A stretch of 42,260 nt of DNA. It comes from Chara braunii (Eukaryota > Streptophyta > Charophyceae > Charales > Characeae). The notes below the pieces were generated by a model. That model ran no database searches, was not told the DNA's origin, and worked only from the letters and a program-made list of their open reading frames with translations. Below are positions 1 through 10,700 of the stretch, piece by piece. Both the position numbers and the translations under genes were made by a program. Position 1 is the stretch's first letter, and each line of letters opens with the position of its first letter. Location: assembly GCA_003427395.1 (NCBI GenBank), contig BFEA01000078.1, forward strand, positions 1,000,664-1,042,923, in the 5' to 3' direction.

Positions 1-1247
1 GGCGTGCAACGACTGTACTAGCTCCAAGCACAGTCAATGAAGTAGCTCAGTCGCAACAAAGTATCAGTTGCGGCCCCCTCATACCGAGTCAACCAGTTAA
101 CTGACTCAAGCGTTGGTAGCCCGACCAGCCGCTCTCCTGCTTCCGCCACAGACTTTACTCATCCGACAGATAGCGCTACAACCAACAGGTAAGCCCCCAT
201 CCTTGCGGCCGACTCCACGTCCCCCGGCCTTTGCTACTCAGTGTAGCAGACGACCCTCCGATTCTGCAACTCGTCTTAAGCAGCTTACTTTGTCGGATGG
301 GCGGCATACCAACTAAAGAGGTAAGCCACCAACCCCGCCCTGCGTCCTCCGCCTAACCCCACCTCTCCATAGCATGTAGAAAACAGTAGCGAGGGGCTGC
401 CTTCATTGATAGAATGAGCAGCGCCGAGCATACGGGTAAGCCTCCGACCTTACAACCGACTTCACGCAGCTTGTTCCCACCAGATTCACAAAACCGAATG
501 AATCTGCCCACAAATGCGGTTAGGTTCATCCCCCTCTTTGACAAAGGCTAGGCCACTCCCCCGGGCGCAGTTCTTGCACCCCGTCTCACTAAATCGGCCA
601 CTCTACTACGAAATCCGACACTACCATCCACACTTTCATTCCAGTCGACTCGGATTCGCAGCAGCCTCGGATCTCTAAACTTACCCTCCCCCTCGCCCGA
701 CTTCACTCAGACACGAGCGCGACAAACCTCTCTTACTCCCCACCTTCTTGCTCCCGCCATCTCCACGCAGACCTTTTTCTTATCTAGTCCTCATTCTACC
801 CTACTAAATTCAAAGCTAACGGTGCCATTGAAATCGCCCTATGAAAAAACCTCTGTCCCGACCTTCATCCTCCCCGATCCCATCTAGAATCGAGTACTAT
901 CTCTACTTCCCTTTCTACTTCATTCCTCCTTTCACCATGTCCTCGCGCAGCTCGTTTCGCTATTAACTCTCTTTCTACTAATCTAACGACCAGACTAACC
1001 TCACCATTCGACTCGCCATGGTCGAAGACCCCCACGTCGCTTCTTCCCCCACCTAAACTCGATCAGCGCACCTCGAACCCCGTTCTTCCTACCGCGCCAC
1101 GCTTACTCCCCTTCCGCACCTGCCACCTTTTGCTTACGATCCCCTGCACATTGACATCATTCCGGCCCAGCACCCACGGTCGAATCAGCGCACTACGACC
1201 AGCTCCTCCGAAGGCCAAGTCGAGAAAGGCACCGGTGCGGACAAAGC

Positions 1248-1361
1248 AAAAAAAAAATAAAAAACGGGCAACGGGAGAGTGCTTTCCGACTTATACGCGT
1301 CGGCCTGCTCACAGGGGCCACGCAGATCTTCTCTGTATCGTTCCAATTTTTACGAATGTCC
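1248..1361 (-). ncRNA. U6 snRNA-like unit 1 (A1 3' LTR) with T-run
   Basis: Read on the minus strand from 1361, this carries a 24-nt exact match to the conserved U6 core that contains the ACAGAGA box. The GTGGCCCCTG segment and a recognisable U6 3' part (CGTATAAGTCGG) follow. It ends in T-rich sequence at 1264-1248 (six T, A, ten T), like a Pol III terminator. The 5' stem of U6 (GTCCTTCGGGAC) is cut short by a deletion of about 28 bp relative to the copy at 25447. It lies sense to the retroelement. Whether it is transcribed cannot be told from sequence. Confidence 0.8.
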
Positions 1362-1559
1362 CGCGGCCGCACCAAGGGCCAGACACTCCTTTCCTTTGCC
1401 TCCCCCGCATGCACCTGCCCCGGTTCCCACCTAGATTCAGCCCTGGGCCTTCTAGCTACGATCGCCACTTCTCCGTGGTTGACCGTGTGAACCTCCCCGA
1501 TATCGCCCCGCCTCGTCAGCAACTCCGCACCACCTTTCTGAGAATCGGATTCTCCTCTG

Positions 1560-1615
1560 AAAATTTGCTCTCCTTGGCTATGCAGATCTTCTTTTTTGCA
1601 CTCAGGTTCCTCCCT
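1560..1615 (-). pseudogene. degenerate U6-like unit 2 (A1 3' LTR)
   Basis: This is a weak match in register with the array. Only the GAAGATcTGCaTaGCC part, corresponding to U6 GAAGATTAGCATGGCC, and a GGAAC-like block upstream are recognisable. It is called mainly because the same remnant is present at 25660-25735 and, more altered, near 34160-34240. Confidence 0.4.
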
Positions 1616-1624
1616 TTCGGGCTC

Positions 1625-1702
1625 TATACACGTGGACCTTGCGCAGAGGCCATGCTAATCTTCCCTATATCGTTTCAATTTCAACAGATGCCCCGAAGGA
1701 CC
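1625..1702 (-). ncRNA. U6 snRNA-like unit 3 (A1 3' LTR)
   Basis: Read from 1702 on the minus strand, it opens with the U6 5' stem-loop (GGTCCTTCGGGGC). The segment GAAGATTAGCATGGCC is identical to U6, followed by TCTGCGCAAGG with one change. The middle (AAATTGAAACGATATAGGG) is U6 with a few substitutions that break the ACAGAGA box. No T-run follows within 30 nt. It is probably not a functional snRNA, but its origin from U6 is clear. Confidence 0.8.
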
Positions 1703-1899
1703 CTGCGTGTGGCACGCCCTTTCCCTTTTTACTCGCACCCGGCCCCCTTCCGCGCCCGAATCCACTCCGGATTCCCGCACGATATCCTCGCCCTGTGGAA
1801 CAGGAAGCAAGGCAGTGGCCGGCATCCCTCCGCGCATACTACCCTGGCCTCTTCTCCTTTGCACGCCCCGGGTCGGATCTGCGTCCGGGTCCATCCCGG

Positions 1900-1981
1900 A
1901 TTTATGCACATCATCCTTGCGCAGCCGGCCAAACAAATCTTCTTTGCATCATTTCAATTTTCTACAGGTGCCCCTAAGGAC
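1900..1981 (-). ncRNA. U6 snRNA-like unit 4 (A1 3' LTR)
   Basis: Starts GTCCTTAGGGGCACC at 1981 and keeps AAAATTGAAATGATGCAAAG, GAAGATT and CTGCGCAAGGATGA, in U6 order and spacing. The ACAGAG box is altered to GCAAAG. The sequence downstream (GGATGGACCCGGACG) is shared with the spacers of other units, so U6-like plus spacer is the repeating module. Confidence 0.75.
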
Positions 1982-2052
1982 TTCCGGTCGTGGCCGCCTC
2001 TTTACCCTCTTTGCACGCGCCTGCCCTGCATTACATCCAGGTTCTCCCCCGG

Positions 2053-2133
2053 AGTCACGAGCGCCGGCCTTGCGCAGCGGCCTGACACACCTGTCCCGTC
2101 TCGATCCAGTCTTTTACGGATGCCCCGAGGAAC
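2053..2133 (-). ncRNA. U6 snRNA-like unit 5 (A1 3' LTR)
   Basis: Starts GTTCCTCGGGGCATCCG at 2133, keeps the U6 5' stem-loop and CGCTGCGCAAGG, and is diverged in the ACAGAGA/AGC region. It is the outermost unit of the array in the element's 5'-to-3' direction. An almost identical copy lies at 26212-26291. Confidence 0.65.
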
Positions 2134-3088
2134 GCAGCCTGTGCCGCGGAGGCAACGGCCCCAGGCAATTCGGGATACATGACTTTACCCACCACGGTTT
2201 CGCGCTCACATACGGGCGTGAAAAATAGTAGTAAAGAAACATTCAAAATAGATAAATCATATATAAATAGATATATATAACCCCGCAGACGTGCGGCAAT
2301 CGGGCGGGAACCGCGGCCGCCATGATTGTAAAAGGCGAGGGGGATAGTCCCACGGGCCCATCAACCCCTCAAGCCTTTCGCCGCTCCCGCACCGCCGTCC
2401 GCTGGCCTCGAGCCCCGAACCTCCGCCTCACGAACCCGGCACCGTAACCAATAGGGCTAAACCCAAACCTGTGACCTGCAAGCGCGGCTTCCCATACAAA
2501 GTGGTACCGCACGGCGCTCCGGGCTAAGATACCGCCTTGGCCACGCTTTCCAGCCCACATTTGTACCCACAGCCCCTAAGTGCCCACACTGGGCCACCGC
2601 CCCGCACCGTGGCCATCCCATGTGCCTACGGGCACGCCAATCCTACCGTCGATCGCACGCGCCGACCAAAAACGGACTTTCATCCCCTAACCAATCTTGT
2701 GGCCGAGAACGGGTCGGCCGGCTACCCTGGCCACTCACTCAATCAAGAAAATCACACTCGCGCCTTAAAATTGCGCGCCCACATACCTCCTACCAGGACA
2801 CGGCAGACCTTTGCCCGCGCGCTTACGACCTTCGCATTTCCAGCACGGACACTCAAAATCCAGGTTAACCGAGTCTCCCTTTCATTTGCAAAAACCTAGG
2901 GCGGATACCCTTGTAAGGGTATTCGCGCCGACAACTTACCGGACTATATTAAGCGACGTCCCCGTCGCGTCGCCAAATCAAAAAGCTATCGATTCCTTCA
3001 CACTCCAAATGCTGACGAGATTGGAACCAATCCGATTAGCCGACAGACTCAGTGTTGAGGCCTCCATCAAATCGTGCTAACATAACTA

Positions 3089-3169
3089 TATGCTGCCAGG
3101 GTTTTAACCTGGGTCCCCATTGTCCTGACACCAGGACGCTGGTGTATTATGCATCAATACTACAACATA
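3089..3169 (-). tRNA. tRNA-Asp-like sequence in LTR
   Basis: On the minus strand this 81-nt stretch can form a 7-bp acceptor stem (TATGTTG with CAGCATA, one G-T pair), a D arm (GTAT/ATAC) and a perfect 5-bp T stem around TTAAAAC. The 5' part GTTGTAGTAT matches plant tRNA-Asp. The anticodon arm is abnormal: GTCCT/AGGAC encloses six nucleotides rather than seven, and the variable region is long. The A2 copy at 32645-32725 has a fully Watson-Crick acceptor stem and a B box nearer consensus (GGTTGAAACCC). It is probably a tRNA-derived module rather than a working tRNA. Confidence 0.55.
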
Positions 3170-3710
3170 AGTTCCAAAGGCCCCGAAACCATCCTCTTCC
3201 CCTTTCGTCCTAGACAACCGTCGGTCTCTCGTTGGGTGTCCCAGTTAGCCTCTTTCTCGTAAGCAGAGTCATGACTAGGGACACGGGCTTTGAATGGGAC
3301 CTATGAAGGCATTCTTGCCTTCTTTCAGCAATTTTCTCACCATCAAACAAAATACATATATACAGCTTATAGCCTCTCTCGGCCTTTCCTGCAGTCTAGT
3401 ACAGAAACACCAGGTCTCCATCTGAGCCCACCATATTGTTACCTTAGCGGCGGTATCCTCCCGTTGGTTACACAACGATAGGCGTTTTTCCTGACAATCA
3501 GTCAGTCAGGATTTTTCCAAAAGACTCGACTCCCATCCCGCGGAGTTAATTTCTCTGGGGCGGGAACCTCCCCTTAAACTCTTACCTCGCGGGCCCGCAG
3601 CCAGGTTGTGCCGGCTTGCAGCCATCCACTAGGGGTTACGCCTAAGTGGCATTAAACTTTACCGTTATCTTGGTATTCATTTAAATATGTCTCAGAATTA
3701 GCACAGGTGG

Positions 3711-3836
3711 CCCGGCGGGGCATCACAAACAATTCGCAGGCCACTGCGGGACTATGCAGGGGTCTAAAGGTATTTACCGACCCTCCTATGATAGGTGCGG
3801 CATCCCATGCTCAATCACAAACAGTCTCCCCGCCGG
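3711..3836. repeat. Spaced inverted repeat in LTR 5' part (A1)
   Basis: CCCGGCGGGG at 3711-3720 and CCCCGCCGG at 3828-3836 are inverted arms about 108 bp apart. Each is followed or preceded by a CACAAACA block. The same arrangement, with conserved inner sequence, occurs at 31942-32068 in A2. The surrounding 3170-4030 holds no gene that I recognise. Confidence 0.5.
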
Positions 3837-4287
3837 ATTCATAAGGCCACGGCCCCTGACTTGATCAGAGCCAGCAGTCGCCCACCCTGAGGCATCTCTC
3901 GCCCTTTTCAACCACTTCAAGCAAACCTGGCTCCCTCTCGTCAGACTTTATCAACACAAGACAATGTTACCCACGCCATTCAATTTTTACCCACCCTTAC
4001 TTAGTAAAGGGTGCCTCTCACAAAAGATTTCCCGGCCATCCCCTTTTTGTATGTGATGACACTTCACACAACCTCTTCCAACCATGAAGGGGATTTGATA
4101 ACAATGCAATTCCCTCCTCCCAGAACCATGAAGGGGGGTCTTAATCACCAAACAAACTGAAACTGAGGGACCATCTTCTGGGTCTCCGTACAACTTAGGC
4201 AATCAATATTTGGTGTGGCTTAAACATGCAAATTTTTAAAACCATCAATCCCGTAAGATTCTCACATTTTTTTACAAACAGGCCGCA

Positions 4288-4299
4288 CTCCCCCTCCTT
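4288..4299 (-). other. Polypurine tract candidate (A1)
   Basis: On the minus strand AAGGAGGGGGAG is followed directly by TG at 4287-4286. The same 12-nt purine run plus TG is kept in A2 at 31433-31446. A polypurine tract beside TG marks the start of a 3' LTR, where plus-strand DNA synthesis is primed. A second purine-rich run near 4040-4048 is less well conserved but remains an alternative. Confidence 0.5.
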
Positions 4300-5017
4300 A
4301 TACTCTGCCCTCTCGTCCGCTTGCAAGCAGACCGCACGAGTACATAATCATGCCCATGAGATGTATCCTGTACGCCCCTCACACAAAGCCAATCATACAT
4401 CAGGATAAAGCCACACATGTGAGAGTGGTAGTGGTCGTCACAAGACAAGTCCCATAGAATCTCAACTCATGATATACTCAGGGAGTAGAATGCCTCCCTC
4501 AAAACTCAAACACAAACACTTAACTCAAACTCTGTCCATCTGAGCATGGTTTCCAACCCCCCTGTACACCCGCGGAACACGCTCTGGGAAACAACATCTA
4601 CTCAAAATCTAACGGGTGCCTAACTCCCCCATCTCACCTAACTAGGGAAACTCATACCCAAGTCTCTTTCAACTCAAGTAGTCTCCGAACCGCAAAATAA
4701 AAAATGGACTGAGTAGCCCCATGTATCCTACGGCCAACCCTCATGCCCTAAGCCAATTATATGTGTACAAGCAGGCAAGGACTCATCCTACCATCTCTAA
4801 AGTATGCACACATCTAGGGCCCCCTTAGCCATATGTACACCTCCAACCCGCCCCCCTGTGTGCCAATTACTCTGTCCTTACTAACACATAGACAGACCAG
4901 TCCCTACTTACACAATTCCTCCTGGTTCTGCCTATACAACTGAGCCCTGCCCCCATCTGGAGCTCGCTCTACTATCCTGCCCTGCTTGTCATAAAACTTG
5001 TCGTTGAACTCCGCAAC
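4300..5017 (-). other. Noncoding stretch between second gag-like gene and LTR (A1)
   Basis: I see no gene here. The first part (about 5017-4927) is the former end of the second gag-like gene, now cut off by a premature TGA. The rest matches 30737-31432 of A2 in inverted orientation with many substitutions and small gaps. Confidence 0.6.
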
Positions 5018-7590
5018 TCATCCCCCGGCCTTATCCTCAAGGAGCTCTGGGCAGTCCACGGCTCTATGCCCTTCCTCCTTGCACCAAAAGCAGGAGATAT
5101 CGTGCCACCTGGCAGTCTTCTTCTTTCTCCCATGTGACCTCGATGCCGAAGGCGTCCCGATGGTCTCAGTAGTCACCTCATGACACGAGGGCAATCCCAT
5201 ATGGCCCTGAGGTTCAGGCTCGATAGCCTCAGCACCCTCACCCCCTCGTACGGTTGTGCTCACTGGTCTGCAGCCTGGCGTATCCAACTCTCGGGGTCCC
5301 TCCTTATGAGCCCTCTCTATCACAACCACCGCCTCATCCCCGCATGATCCTGATGGCTGAGAGCCCACCATGGCGCTGGGCTCACTCATGACCTCCTGCT
5401 GCTGCTGTTGCCGCGAGTCAGGCCCTCCTGAGTCCATCTCCGTGGCCCAGGAGCCCAGCTCCACCTTCAGCTCTCCCAACCTCGGGGCATGCTCTGGAGC
5501 GCTGAGTCTCTGAGGCCCCTCCTGTGGCGTGCCTATCCCCATGGCTGTCGCAAATCATGCAAACTCGAACCTCTCCTCTCCGTGGACATGGCCATGAGCG
5601 ACTCCTGTGCGCCACCCTCCTCTTCGGCTGCGTCCAAGGGCACCCCCTCCATTGGCTCGGCCTGTCGAGGGACCTCCACTGCTGCTCCCTGACTCAACGA
5701 AGCCTGCATCCCTCGGCCTTGGTCATCGGCACCAGCTCGCCCCGTCGGGCTAGCCTCCCAGGCTGCCGAGAGCCTATCCGCAACAGCCGTCATCTCCCCA
5801 AATCTCCTCTCCCACTCAACCTCTCTGGCCTGGCTCCTTGCCCTCTCCTCGCCAAGCTGAGTAGTCAGGTGTTCCACCTCCAACTCTCTGACCCTGAGCT
5901 CATTGCTGAGTAGATTATACCACTAGAAAGATGTAACTGCCGTCTCGCATATCCTTCGATCTATGCGCTCAATCGCCTGCCTGGTCGCGGAGAACCCCAA
6001 GTCCCCCATCTCTCTCAGCTCACCCGCCCCCTCGTCCGCCTGTCCCGTCTCTCGTGACCTTTGGCGGGCTGCATCCCTCTGGCTCTCATACCTGGCCCAC
6101 AACTCGTCGATCCTCTGCTCACTCGTCTCTGGCTCGACCGGCGGTGTCGGCTCTATTCCTGCTGCCTCCATCTCAGCCTGCCTCGCGTGTATCTCATCCA
6201 GACGGACCCACACTCGGGCGGACTTCTCTTCACGGGTCTCCCTTAGGGTTCTTCTTACTCGCGGCCCCTGGCCTTCCGGATTCGACGCCTCAGCCCCCAT
6301 CCCCTCGTTCGTGCATGGCACTGCTAGCGGTAACTCCGCTGGAAAAGGCTCCTCGATAACTGGGCTCTTGGTCACGTGCGTGGCCCATGGCAAGTCAAGG
6401 GGCGCCTCCACCCTCGCTCTCTCACACACTCCCTGACCCTCCGCCTCTGCCTCCTTTTCAAGCATAGCGGTGGCTTCAGGGGAAAACTCCGGAATCTCCT
6501 CGCTGCCTCGCTCAGGAATCCTCTCTGACCATGAATGTTGTGTTGGGTCCGAAACTGGGGAGCATGGAGGGGTATCGTCTCCGACCGTGATCACCTCCTC
6601 GCCCTGAGGTCGTACCGGATCCGGCTGCTCGGCTGCCATCTCAGGATCCAGGGGCTCCTCTCGGTCTTGCCTGCCCGTCTCCGTCTCGAGGTCCAAAGGC
6701 TCCTCCAACGACACATAGCCCGTCAGCTCAACTGAGCCCTCCCCCAATCGTAAGGCCTCCCATTGAGATACATCAAGATGAGCCGCTAAGCTTCGGAATG
6801 GTGTCTCTCTTGATATGTACAGCTCCTGCGCTGATGGCAACGGTGAGGACGATCTCAACTCTTCGCTCGTAATCCGCCGAAACTCAACTGCCCGGAGGCC
6901 ACAAGCTGGGAACGACTCCTCTGCCAGTGCGGGCCCTACGGGCTCATCCTCCCGCTGTGCTGGGGCCCTCCTCTCTCTGGCCAGCCCCACCTCTCGCGGT
7001 GCCGGCTCCCTTGGCCTCTTACTCCACCGTCGCCTCTCGACCCTGGGCTCGTGCCTCTCGCGCTCTGGCTGTCCGAACGCCCTCCTGAGCTGGGCCTGAC
7101 ATTCCTCCCAATCTCGAGCCCTCTCCCGAATCTGTTTGGCCACCGGCCTCTCTGCCCCCCTCGTCCAGATAAGTAGGGCCTGCACCCACTCCTCCCGCGC
7201 AATCCCCTGATTCAACATGTAATGCTCATATGCGGGAATGAACTCCTTCGCGTTCCCCTCCTCCAATTGAATGGGCATGCCATCGCGCCCCCTAGGGGAA
7301 GCTCTCAACCTCTGCATCCCGGCCTCCACGTCCGGCCAAGTCAGGGCCTCCTCACATATCTGAGCGACAGGCTCCTCAAACCGCCCTATGCCCTTCAAGT
7401 GGTGGATCCTCTCCGCCACTGACCACCCTCTCTGTGCCGCATGATCCCGATATACGTCCAGGAAAAACTCTATGTTATCGTCGTCGAACTCGGGCGTAGG
7501 CTCCCGCCTAGGTGGCTCATGCTGCTCGTCCCCTCCTGCTGCCCTCTCGGGCCCCTGCCGTGGCCGTGTGTCCCTCCCGCCCCTCTACAT
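5018..7590 (-). pseudogene. Second gag-like gene (ORF2), A1 copy, broken
   Basis: This minus-strand gene lies 3' of integrase. Its N-terminal region has capsid-like helical sequence (VAERIHHLKGIGRFEE...; EEWVQALLIW...). A long acidic, Pro/Glu-rich middle and a coiled-coil-like stretch (EVEHLTTQLGEERARSQA) follow, then a CCHC zinc knuckle C-X2-C-X4-H-X4-C at 5092-5051. The layout is that of a Gag, which binds RNA in particles. Lesions include ATG followed at once by TAG at 7590 (CAG in A2), CAG to TAG at 5925-5923, a 1-nt deletion near 5555, and CGA to TGA at 5020-5018. The last removes about 30 C-terminal residues that A2 keeps. It has no env features such as a signal peptide or membrane segment. 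Its function is unknown. Confidence 0.8.
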
Positions 7591-7788
7591 GACTGCCTTC
7601 GAAAAGTCAGACCTGCACAACAGGCAACAGACAGCAAACAGGCACATAGCAGGGTCAGGAACCGAGCCCATTGGCCTAGGGAAATCCCACATACACTCCA
7701 CACCCATCCATCCCAATCACCCACCTATCTAATCCCCTGACTTGGGTAGTACCTAGGCAAGACTATTTTCCTAACGAGGTGTCAAGCG
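7591..7788 (-). promoter_or_regulatory. Upstream region of ORF2 with splice-acceptor-like site (A1)
   Basis: On the minus strand a pyrimidine-rich run ends in TTGTGCAG with its AG at 7614-7613, 23 bp before the ORF2 start codon. The same sequence precedes ORF2 in A2 (AG at 28046-28047). A 3' splice site at this position would let ORF2 be made from a spliced mRNA, as env genes are. This is inferred from sequence only. Confidence 0.45.
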
Positions 7789-10700
7789 GCCACAAGCAGT
7801 GCGCCGCCTGAAATCTGCGGCTTTGGGACTTAGACTCATAGGCAAGTCCGTGTTTTGACGATCCTCTGGTCCGACCAGGCAGCAAAAATTAGGGGACCTT
7901 TGGGCACCCTTGACTTTGGGCACATTGAACCTTACGAGTGGCCCTCAAAGATAGCGAGATGGGTGGGCGCACTCGGCGTAACTAGAGACCGTCATTTCCG
8001 CTCATTCAGAGAGCTGGAGTCGGACTGGCCTGCCGTGAGGAGGCATCGTGGGAATATACCTCGCCGCGACGCTTTTGCAGGATACGACCGGGGCCGAGAT
8101 GAGACCTCGGATTTTTGTCTACCTTAGTGCCATAATTAAAGATGGGGAAAAGGGATTAAGACCATTAAGGGAGAAGCGAAAAACATAATATCCCTTAATT
8201 TCTTTATTTTTCATGACAATTAATTCTAGGTGGAATACCCTTGTTATTTTATGTTGCTGGCAATGAAATTAAAAACATAGAAAACGATAAAAAATGGTAA
8301 GAGAGAAAAGAAACAAAAGGAATTCGGCCATTTATTTAAACTGTCTCGGGATTTAATTTTGGGGATCTTACGGTTAATTTACTATTTTCGACAATAGAAT
8401 TAAGGAAAGGGAAGAATGATGAAAAATGATGAAAGGGACGGGAACCCATGATTATTGGGAGATTGGCCTAACTTCGCCTCGATTACCCGCCATCAGCTCT
8501 GACCCCGGATTGAACATTTTCCCCGGATTTTAACAAGTTTTCACTACTGCCGATGGTCGAGGTTCCCTGCATCGTTTCCCCTGGTTTGCTTGATTATTAA
8601 CATTACCGCAGTTGGGATGTTCTGAGAGCGGGGGTCCATGGACAGCATGCGGAGGTGCTACCATGGGTCGACTATGGTGTTTGGTTCGGTATGGATATGA
8701 GGGTTGTTACGGAGTGGCTACGTCCCACGGTGTCTGACGTGCTTCAGGTACGGTATGGGCCCGGTGACAGCTGTTTCACTACGGTGACTTATTTTCAGGT
8801 TTGGGACAGCTGCGGTGATTTATTCTCAGGACCAGGGCTACTACGACAGTTATTCCAGGCTTGGAACCTTGGCGGCAGTTTGTTTTCAGGTCCGGAAACG
8901 TTGCGGCATTCTATATCAGGCTCGGGACAGGTACGGAATTATCATGGCATGGTTGTACGGGTTCGTCATCCGCGTGGCACAGCAGCCCGGTACTGGATTT
9001 CGGGTTTGGTCAGGTACGATGGCATCGCGGTGTTTCGTTTCAGGTTCGACGCCCTTACGGCGATTTATTTCAGGTTCGGGACCTCTGCGGTGATTTATTT
9101 TCAGGTCCGGGACCACTGTGACGATTTATTTCAGGTTCGGGACCTCTGCAACGATTTATTTTCAGGTCTGGGACCACTGTGACGATTTATATCAGGTTCG
9201 GAACCTCTGCGGTGATTTATTTTCAGGTCTCCGGCTACTGCAGCGGTATATTTTTCAGATTGAGAACTGGTGCGGCGGTGTATTTTCTGGTCCGAGGCCT
9301 CTACGGTATATTAATCCAGGCTGGGAACCGCTAGGATAATTTATTTCAAGTTTGGTTTGGGGTCGGTAACGACACGGTGTGAGCCATGGCAATCCGAGCG
9401 ACTATAGGAGGTTCGTCGTGAGTATTTTCTAGGCTCGGTGCAGTCCGAACTGGCTCGGGGCTGGTATGGAGTGGCAACGTTGGCACAGGGCGGATATTCT
9501 TGACATTGGTACTGCAATGGTCTGATGTGATCCGCGACGTACTGATTCGGCTCGACTGCGGCACTGGATCAGCATTCAGTTCTCCACTTGGGGAGCTTGG
9601 TACGATCATAGATGACCCATGCGATTGTTTGAGCGCAGTATTCTGCGGCGGGCCCTCGTTCTCGGATTTGACCGGTTGGTATGGATCTGGTACGGCAAGC
9701 AGTGAAATGGTTATGCTGGGTCACCGATTGGGCTGCGAGTCTGGGGCATCTTGGTCCCCCTGCTGGGGTCGATTGCTCAAGCCATCTGCGGATCTGATGT
9801 TATGCCTACTGCGTCCCTGAGTGAAACCCCTGAAGCATGGGCATTTCGACACTAATGCGGACCAAATTTCTGCCTTATCAACCCGTGCTCCTGCGCTCGT
9901 AAACCCGAGCGTGTAGTCTGTAGCAGCAATAAGCCGGTGTACCTGGTTCACATCGTGGGGAGATACACGCGGGGCCAGCGGTCCGAATACATGGTGGCTC
10001 GACTCGCCAGACGGTTAAAGGAAGCGGGGCGGGAGCCACGAATCGAGACGAGAAGGAAGTGTTGGGTCGGGGAACGGAGGATATAGGAGGGGACCAGGCG
10101 TTGTGTAAGGGATCGCATTCCAGGCGTACCCAGCGCGGAGAATGTTGCGGACCGCTGAGAACCGGGAGAGGGTTGGCGCTCAGGCGGTTACACCACAAAA
10201 GAGGAGAAAGTCTCTCTGGCATGCCGGGCGTACGCGGTCGGAAGGGCAGTTGAGTCAAGACAAGCGAACGGTGCGCGCGGCGTTCGCAGCCTCCATCGCT
10301 ATCGGACGCAGGCGGAGTGCTCACGACGATCGCAGCGCGTCGGTGCTCGGTTCGGAGTAGGAGTTTGGCGAGCTGCGCAAAAGAAGTGTGTGCGACAGGC
10401 CCACCAAGGGCTGGTGAGCAGCGAACGTGCGCAGCAACTGAGATCGGGCAGGGGCGACAGGTGAAGAGAACGCGCGAAGCTGCAGAGCTTGTGGTACGTG
10501 TGGGAGAAACAGTGCGCGTTCATCCTAAACCGGCGAGGGTTTGAGTGCTCAACAGTGTCAACCTCTATAGGGTGAGATATAGAAAGGGCAAAGTTGGAGG
10601 ATGAACGCGTGGAGAATCCACTCAAAAGATTTGATTATAAAGAAACAGACTACGACAGTTCCCTACTGAGAAGTGCTCAGTTTCCTCGATAACCTTGTTT

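Larger units (their letters stand above)
1..4287 (-). mobile_element. 3' LTR of element A1 (partial, runs off window)
   Basis: On the minus strand this follows the second gag-like gene and a polypurine tract, and it runs off the window at base 1. Bases 1-2930 are a direct repeat of 24103-27091, with the same order and same strand, including every U6-like unit. That is the arrangement expected of the two LTRs of one minus-strand element. Bases 2930-4287 match the plus-strand LTR of A2 in inverted orientation (about 31445-32882). The stretch holds five U6-like units, a tRNA-like sequence and an inverted-repeat region, but no supported protein gene. Long open frames here (for example 1130-2182) cross the RNA-like units antisense. 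The exact LTR start is uncertain: a purine tract plus TG at 4287 is favoured, with an alternative near 4035. Confidence 0.8.

Noticed and set aside
1130-2182. 350-codon plus-strand open frame
   Set aside because: It runs antisense across U6-like units, is Pro/Arg-rich with no family resemblance, and its twin at 25797-26340 is in different pieces. It is an effect of GC-rich composition.
3369-3400. U2 snRNA-like CTCTCTCGGCCTTT
   Set aside because: About 12 matching bases to the U2 5' end, on the strand opposite to the element. The following sequence does not match U2, so it is too short to support.
5963-6436. Plus-strand frames opposite ORF2 (157 and 101 codons)
   Set aside because: Shadows of the Ser/Pro-poor, Glu-rich ORF2 on the minus strand; no domains.
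8655-9182. 175-codon open frame over the 30-bp repeat array
   Set aside because: The open frame results from repeats with a length near a multiple of three. Neighbouring frames are equally open, and there are no other coding signs.
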